DNA from: Parapristionchus giblindavisi
Taxonomy: Eukaryota; Nematoda; Chromadorea; Rhabditida; Diplogasteridae
DNA length: 64,000 bases
Direction: 5' to 3'
Assembly: GCA_943737045.1 (NCBI GenBank)
Contig: CALSFV010000222.1
Location: forward strand, 558,001-622,000
In this document: piece by piece, positions 57,357 to 64,000 of the stretch
Layout of the letters: each line of letters begins with the position of its first letter
Numbering within the stretch: the first letter of the stretch is position 1
Made by a program: the position numbers and the translations under genes
The notes under the pieces: model-generated
Database searches by the model: none
Told to the model about the DNA's origin: nothing
The model's input: only the letters and a program-made list of their open reading frames with translations

Positions 57357-60300
57357 ATGGGTGATTTGTTTGCTGAAGCGACTCGCATAAGCCTATTCAA
57401 TATTACCATCTCTCGCCTTGCCCATCTTCTTCACAATCAACAATGCCCTCAATTCAATACAAGATTACCAGCTAACGTATCGAATGCAATTGTGACGCAC
57501 ATGTACGTGCAAGGGAAAGTCAAATGTAGCACCTTGGATCAGCTCGACTGTCAACGATTTTACATCACAGAGGTATCCATATTTTGCCTCCTTTCCCATA
57601 ATTTTCTCATAATCAATCGCATCTTCATTCACTTACCCCGGTTTGCATGGTATTATTGTAGTAAGTAGCGCGTGGAAAGTACCTTACTTTCTATTTATTT
57701 TTACTTAATGTTTCGTTATTTCACGAGAACATATAGAGACAGTGAAAAAGTAACTTACTTTTCACACGCTACTTACTATTATACAATGTTACCCTGCAAA
57801 ACCAGAGTACCCCTGCACTTGCCTGATCAAAACTTTTTCTCCACGAAACAATTCCATTTATATATTACATTGTCCAACTTGATCCCTTTCTCCTCATTTA
57901 CTCATCTCACTTAGTCTCGTTGTGTATTTGCCCATTTCCCTTTTCCCCTTTTTCCCGGCCATAGTGTGACAGAGAAAAGACAGAGCGAAAAATAATAATT
58001 ATAAATTTTTATTGACCATAATTGGCAAACGTAAGGAGAGAGTACGTAAAAGTGACAGAACGCAAACGATGAGAGGGTATAATGGTGCACCATACCGTAT
58101 TTTTCACCAATTATTCAATGACCCCCCTTGTGTTGAAGAAACACTGCGATTCCTCTCCAACGAGACTGTATTTTGAAGAGTGCCTGGATTACGGTAGGTG
58201 TCCATGCCCGCGTAGTCACCTCAATTCGAATTCAATCAATGATCAATAATGGATGATTTGTCCACTTTCAGGCGTACATTCAATTATCGGATTTCAATTG
58301 TAGTTCAATTGTTTCCTTTTTGCGTCATCCTCTAGAGAAACTGAGCCTGTCTTATGGTTTAAAAGGTTTACATTATTGTTAATGAATAACTAGTTTAAAA
58401 CCTTAATTAAAGCTATCAAACAAGATATACTCGATATTCTCAACGAGTCAGAGTCACTCAGAACGACTCTCACAAATCTACGACTTCAACGTGTCAGGCT
58501 CGAAAATAGATTTGATATGAAGGTATTCACGAAATTAATTTAATTACTTGTTGTCACTTTTATTTAATGTAAGATAAATAGCTGAAAAGTAAACGTATAT
58601 AAATTTACTCCCTACATTATTTTAGAAACATTGAATAAATTAATCTCACTGAGATTTGTCTGAATCTCTTCGATTTTACAGCTCGACAATTTCGTAAATT
58701 TGAATTCGCTAACTCTTAAGCGTTGTCCAGTCGTGAACAACGATCTACTCACTTATATTGCACAGGTTCATTTTGTTTGATATTTAATTTTTTTTCTTAA
58801 AATCACATGAATTTTAGTTTTTCCCTCTAGAAGTTCCAAATAATGTCCTGTGCACCCGTCTTCCCTAAATGCCACTCGCTTTCCCTATATTTTGAATCTT
58901 GAAAAAAATTAAAATGTCCATTTGCAAAAATGATTGTTCACTAATAGTTCATAAAAAAAGTTAGATGTTTTGTTTTTAGCTTTGATAGTTTCATTGTTGG
59001 GAAATAGAACGGTTTAGAAGGTCGAATTTCTAATAATATTTCAGAACGTTCCCGGCCTACGGCACTTGGATATTACAAGTTGCGATAATGTTTCTGATAT
59101 ATCACCACTGAAGGGTTTACCCAATCTGGAGATGCTGTCTTTAAGTGGATTAATCACTTCTCTAATCGAACAAACCATGGAGACTTTCAAGTCCCTCTCA
59201 AAACTGAGATCGGTCGATTTGAGTGGAAGAACGTACGACGACCCAGGGTGAGCATAATTCTTTTCACTGTCTCTGAGTATTGATCGCTATGATCAAGAAT
59301 GAAGAAAATCTTCAAAACATAGGCAACTATCGCTCTTTTGAAAATAAAGTTCGATTATGCAAACGGTGAGCAGTGGTGCGTGTTTTTTCGTGAATTCATG
59401 AATCCTTATTTTATCTTATAAAATATAAAAAGTTTTCAAAGTGACTCGTGAGTGTGACTCTTTTTTTGCCACAGTTAAAACGCGAGAGAAAAATCAAATC
59501 CAAAAAACGAGTTACTATGGCGGCGCAAAACAAATTTGAGATGCTTGGTTCAGTTTTTTAATGGAATATTCTAAAATCAAAGAGTTATTGTTCAATAAAA
59601 AGAATTTAAATTTTAGGTGCTAATATTCCCATTCCATTTTGATAATTCCAATTTTAACAATTCTATTTTTTGGGGGTTCCGGTGTAGTTTACAAGGAATT
59701 CAGTCAATGATTCGCATACTTTTCAGCAAGATCACAATGGGAATGGTATTCATATCTCATCTGCGACAACTGGAATCGGATGAAACATTCTGGCCTCAAC
59801 TCGAATTCATCGATCTATCGAAGTGCACACTGTATTGTGATATATTGAAAATCGCTCGAGTATTCAAAAACCTTCGAATGATATCCGTAGTTGGTGAGTT
59901 CAACAAATGTAGGGAAATACTTATTTATTTAATTCAAGTCAAGATGATTAAGTGCAAAGAAAAATATGTGAAACATCAATATTATTATAAGTGTGGGGAT
60001 GGTAATGGGAGGACATGCATACTGGATAAGATAGTTTAACGCTCTGCTCTTTCTTGTCATGTAAAATCATACATGATCAGGCGAACATAATCGTGCATTG
60101 TCATTCAGGAAATGGATTTTCCCTGATCTTGCACGAAATATCGGAATCCATGCAAGATCACGGATATTCCATGCACGATCCGGGCATATTCCATGATCAT
60201 GCCATAAATTGCACAATTTATTCGTAATCATGTATGGATTCAAATATCTAAGCGGGTGATTTAGCAACGTTGAAAAACGATTATTTATTAAAAACTTTAT

Positions 60301-61181
60301 CTGATTTATAAGCCAAAAGATGGTGATAAATGGTCTTGCATTCGGGTGCATCTCCGAATGGTGAAAAAAGCTAATTCTCTGTATTTGCTATTGAAATTAC
60401 TACCCCATGAACCAGAAAACGAGATCGCTTTTTCACTACATAAGCATTTATTGCTCATATTTCTGTGTTTTTAGATGCGGTTCATAATCCAGAAGACGTG
60501 CTCTATATGAGAGCGAGTGTGAAAGTCGTCAGTTCGATGACTCCGTCGTGCTGTCTCAATGCTGCATCACTGTACATAAACAAATACGAAATTGGACACT
60601 CCTTTTTTGTTTACCAACCTTTAATTCCGCTCCTGGAGGTAACATTTTGGTGAAGGGCAGTTTTCTGTTTTGAAACGAAGAGAGTAACGAACCATAGGGA
60701 TTTTTTTGAGAGATTTGGTAATGTGATCAGATAAAACGACTGAAAAGCCTTTTTTATCGCTTGTGTGCTAATTTTATGATTGTTTATGATTATGATTGAT
60801 TATTTATTATTGAACTTTTTGTATTTATGATTTACATCTATCTAGACCGAGACAATTAGTTCACACAAATCGTGATGAATGTACTTAAAATTACATTTTA
60901 TGAAAGGATGGAAATCTTACAAAAACATTTTATAATTTAAAAAAATAATTCGGGAATGATGTACGTACAACTCATGAAAAGCGAAACTTTTTAACAGGAA
61001 GAAAAAAGTGAGCACAAAATATATATATAAAGCGTATTTCATATTTACAGAGAGATGATGTACAATTTTCTGTGGAGGAATCAAATAGATGCGCCAGCAT
61101 CTCCGAGTTCTTGAACGTGAGATACTCAAATTCCCAGGTTATGCAGTTGGTCGCAACCGCTTTATGGAAGCATTTACTCAA
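57357..61181 (+). CDS. ZYG11-like gene, second copy, N-terminal half only in this window
   Basis: Eight exons parallel the first eight of the complete copy with identical phases and almost identical lengths: 57357-57572, 58272-58365, 58413-58522, 58682-58765, 59045-59247, 59727-59893, 60475-60638, 61051-61181. They encode about 390 residues: MGDLFAEATRISLFNIT at the start, LRHLDITSCDNVSDISPLKG and PQLEFIDLSKCTLYCDIL in the leucine-rich region, and SVEESNRCASISEFLNV near the end. Every exon is open. After the exon-8 donor at 61182 the expected exon 9 does not appear; dispersed repeats and a mariner element occupy the sequence to 64000. It is either a truncated paralogue keeping only leucine-rich repeats or a gene whose 3' half lies beyond the window. 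The upstream 630 bp also match the first copy. Confidence 0.8.
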
Positions 61182-61224
61182 GTAATTTAACATTATTATA
61201 ATTAATATTAATATTGCGACTAAA

Positions 61225-61733
61225 CTGGCCACTAGCCGTAGACTTAAAAGTTAAACGTAAGTTTACTAGAAGTGGTGTAAAATTAATTAATTAATTCTTT
61301 ATCCTATCAGCACATTAAATGCAGAGGGGGCCAAAACAGGGGGAATCTTCTTATCCACAAGATCTACCCTTTCGTCTCTGAGAGAATTTTTCTCCATTCA
61401 AGAAAACGTCAGCATATGAAACTTGATTAGAATAGTCAAATAACCCACGAAAACTGTACGTTGCTCGTCCAATCGGCCTACTTGACATGACGGAAATGCC
61501 GCTCCTGACTTTCCAAAGTCTACTAGGAGGGGATTCAACTGTTGGTCCTCCTCTCTTGATGGAATAGGCGAGTGTAGTCGAGAGTGGAGAGAGAATAGTC
61601 CAACCGACCGAACCGCAGAGAGAAAAAGCAGAAGAATGGTAAAATACGGTAATGCATTTCGTCAAATGTTCTTTCACTTGTAGTATAGTAACAGTAAACT
61701 GCTAGTCTGTGACGTAACGTAAGTAAACTACTA
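61225..61733. repeat. ACTTGTAGTAAAC repeat split by another repeat
   Basis: Left part GCCACTAGCCGTAGACTT..GTTTACTAGAAGTGG and right part CATTTCGTCAAATG..AGTAAACTGCTAGTCTGTGACG match 38455-38620 in order. Between them, 61285-61640 is an unrelated segment that shares TCTCCATTCAAGAAAA and GCATATGAAACTTGATTAG with 16410-16450. Confidence 0.65.
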
Positions 61734-61734
61734 T

Positions 61735-63880
61735 TAGGTGATTTCATAAGTAACGATCGTTTTTTTTGTCTGAACTTCAGTCGCCTCATTCTTGCTATGT
61801 TGTTATTGCCATCATCCATGCTGTATATCAGGCATCTTTCCTAAGAATTGACCAATTCTACTACACACTTTTGAGTTTACCCCTCTTTTCTCCACAGTTT
61901 TCGATGCCCCTTAGGTAGGTCATCCCAGATCCAGATTAGCAAGGATGGTAGATCAAGCGTCTCTCCAGGAGTTCACGTCAAAGTTCGTCGTTGAGGCTCC
62001 TTCCGATGCGATTATCACGGCTCACAGTAGAGCTATGAAAAAGTTTCCAAAAGATGAAAGGTGTATTTTCTCGAGTACTTTCAGATAAAAATGTGAAAAT
62101 GCAACTTTTTAATGTTTCGTTCACTAAGGAATTGATCGCGTTCCATAGTCCCGGGAAAGATTTTTTCAAAAGCTCAATCGATAGAGCTCGTTCACAGCTT
62201 TCATTTAAGCTCTTGAGACACGATTTTCATGGGGATTTGACTGAACTAAAAAGTCCAAAAAACTGCATTTAAATGCTGGTAGATCACTAACGAAAGCTTT
62301 GATCTACTCGAAATTGTCTGCTCCTTGACAGGATTGTCCTGTAACATATCGGAGAATGGGCTGAGGATCATTCTGACGTCGAGTCGCTCGCTCATGTTCG
62401 TTTTGCTCTCGCTGCAGCCAAACCAGCGACAGGAGTCCTGATGGTTTCTGGTATTGATTGACCGATGAGTACTGTAGATATGAGAGAATCTCCCAGTTCG
62501 GACCAGAGAATGAGCATCCAAGATGGCTACGTCGAATGGGTTAGATTCAGTCCAACGAAAACTCGCTCTGGAATTCTTCGAGGAACATCGATCACTTGGC
62601 CAGAGAGCCAGATAGCTGTAACTTGAATATATCTTCAGTATTCATCGGTCACTCAATACCAGGAACCATCAGAAGGGACTGCAGCGAGAGCAAAACGAAC
62701 ATGAGCGAGCGACTCGACGTCAGAATGATCCTCAGCCCATTCCCCGATATGTTACAGGACAATCCTGTCAAGGAGCCGACAATTTCGAGTTGATCAAAGC
62801 TTTCATTAGTGATCTACCAGCATTTAAATGCAGTTTTTTGGACGTAGTTCAGTCAAATCCCCATGAAAAGTCTCTCAAGAGCTTAAATGAAAGCTGTGAG
62901 CGAGCTCTATCGATTCAGCATTTGAAAAAATCTTTCCCGGAACTATGGAACGCGATCAATTCCTGAGTGAACGAAAAATTAAAAAGTTGCATTTTCACAT
63001 TTTTATCTGAAAGTACTCGAGAAAATACACCTTTCATCTGTTGGAAACTTTTTCATAGCTCTACTGTGAGCCGTGATAATCGCATCGGAAGGAGCCTCAA
63101 CGACGAACTTTGACGTGAACTCCTGGAGAGACGCTTGATCTACCATCCTTGCTACTCTGGATCTGGGATGACCTACCTAAGGGGCATCGAAAACTGTGGA
63201 GAAAAGAGGGGGTAATCTCAAAAGTGTGTAGTAAATCAGTGGATATTGGTCAATTCTTAGGAAAGATGCCTGATATACTAGATAGGCTGTCCCTCGAATA
63301 TCATGTGGTTGTTTTCGATTCACTTCCCGCGTGTCCTCCAGGCGAGAAAACCGCACGATTTCGCCCCCGACGGAATTCACATTCGCAACGTTATTTTATT
63401 CCTCTTCCTCTCCGGCTTGAAACACTCTGTCTTCCAACATCGCCTAGCAGAGGTGTACCCCTCACATGTGCCTCACGTAACGGCGATGAGAAAGTGGGTT
63501 GTTAAATTCGAGAAACAGGACTTTTTAATCGGAGATGAAGACCAACTCGGTCGCCCTGTGGATGTGGGTCTCGATCGATTGTTCCAAGAGGTATAGGCTG
63601 ATCCGTATCCCGATACCGGTGATATTGCAATGGCACTTGGAGTCAGCCAGAGCACTGTGGTACTTGGCCTTCACACTTCCGGAAATAATTGAAAATAGGG
63701 AAGATGTCTACCCCACGTCATAGCCGACTACGACAAAGATCGCCAACTGGACATGGCAAAGACTTTTCCAACTCTACGTCGCCGGCTTGTTTGGCAGGTC
63801 AAGGTCATAACCGGTGATGAAAGGTGGGTGCACTACGATTACGAAGAGCCAAGGAGACTGTGGTTCGGTGGGCACGAATA
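61735..63880 (+). mobile_element. degenerate mariner-like element with a palindrome nested in its 5' end
   Basis: TAGGTGATTTCATAAGTAACG at 61735 resembles a mariner terminal repeat. The transposase frame starts around 63360 after the nested palindrome. It reads a mariner-type N-terminal helix-turn-helix (VILFLFLSGLKHSVFQHRLA, VTAMRKWVVKFEKQDF, DEDQLGRPVDV), then DIAMALGVSQSTV, then the catalytic-core start VITGDERWVHYDYEEPRRLW. In-frame stops at 63594 and two near 63690-63700, plus a stop after the first catalytic aspartate, make it dead. The remaining DD34D residues are not present, and the 3' end was not found. Confidence 0.75.
61823..63278. mobile_element. 1.46 kb palindrome inserted in the mariner-like element
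   Basis: GTATATCAGGCATCTTTCCT at the left is mirrored by AGGAAAGATGCCTGATATAC at the right. The arms continue through GGGGCATCGAAAACTGTGGA, ATCCAGATCCAGAGTAGC-type text and GTTCGTTTTGCTCTCGCTGCAG to a centre near 62550. Several long open frames occur only because the two arms repeat each other. Confidence 0.85.
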
Positions 63881-63899
63881 GTCAACTCTGGAAATTTCT

Positions 63900-63996
63900 C
63901 CCCGCGGGGCACCCTGTCTAAGCCCTCTACCCCGCGGGGCACCCTGCCTTTAGTTTCCTCGCGGGGTACCCTGTTGCTCACCCCGCGGGGCACCCT
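63900..63996. repeat. CGCGGGG(C/T)ACCCTG tandem motif, truncated by window end
   Basis: Four copies of (CC)CCGCGGGG(C/T)ACCCTG, each a GC palindrome followed by CACCCTG. Start-to-start distances are 30, 27 and 24 bp. On the minus strand the units read RVPRG in one frame. GC content is far above the surrounding sequence. Confidence 0.8.
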
Positions 63997-64000
63997 GTCC

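Noticed and set aside
62246..62793. Two similar frames, minus at 62246 and + at 62596
   Set aside because: They are the two arms of one palindrome.
1..64000. CRISPR arrays, bacterial operons, prophage or integrative elements
   Set aside because: The window is spliced nematode DNA; repeats here are eukaryotic foldback and transposon families.

Overview
This is eukaryotic DNA from a nematode. The signs are short, phase-perfect introns with TTTCAG/TTGCAG acceptors, acceptor-like TTTCAG placed directly on start codons (as in spliced-leader trans-splicing), recurrent TACCGTAA words, and ZYG-11, RCC1/RAN-3 and EMC1 homologues. A diplogastrid such as Pristionchus is my best guess; I could not test it. 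There is no CRISPR array, operon or other prokaryotic feature.

Layout. (1) 1-8880 holds three paralogous small secreted-protein genes on + (2573, 4806, 7074), two of them inside a ~2.2 kb tandem duplication, with a retrotransposon relic, foldback repeats and a tRNA-Ala-like gene. (2) 8881-15630 (-) is a complete 17-exon RCC1 (Ran exchange factor) gene, whose largest intron carries a four-exon + strand gene for an Arg/Ser-rich protein. (3) 16029-33803 (+) is a complete 33-exon EMC1 gene (981 aa), head to head with RCC1 across ~400 bp. Its 4.3 kb intron holds a three-exon - strand gene for a small C-terminally anchored membrane protein, and another intron holds a 2.0 kb near-perfect palindrome ending 10 bp before the next exon. 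(4) 34925-37180 is a tandem copy of the 3' end of EMC1, with a gained splice acceptor and an intron turned in-frame coding. (5) 39325-50650 (+) is a complete 17-exon ZYG11-like gene (756 aa). (6) 51774-53196 (-) is a proline-rich gene, partly resolved. (7) 57357-61181 (+) is a second ZYG11-like copy with only its first eight exons; a dead mariner element, itself split by a palindrome, follows it.

The genes look like ordinary housekeeping and lineage-specific genes rather than one pathway. EMC1 belongs to the ER membrane insertase, RCC1 sets the Ran-GTP gradient on chromatin, and ZYG11 proteins are CUL2 ubiquitin-ligase receptors. What stands out is the architecture: nested opposite-strand genes, tandem partial duplications in gene-breaking positions, and layered foldback/hAT/MULE-like/mariner insertions, several of which can be dated relative to each other from target-site duplications and empty sites inside this same window. 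Exon models were read by eye from splice sites, phase and protein similarity; no alignment or RNA evidence was available.
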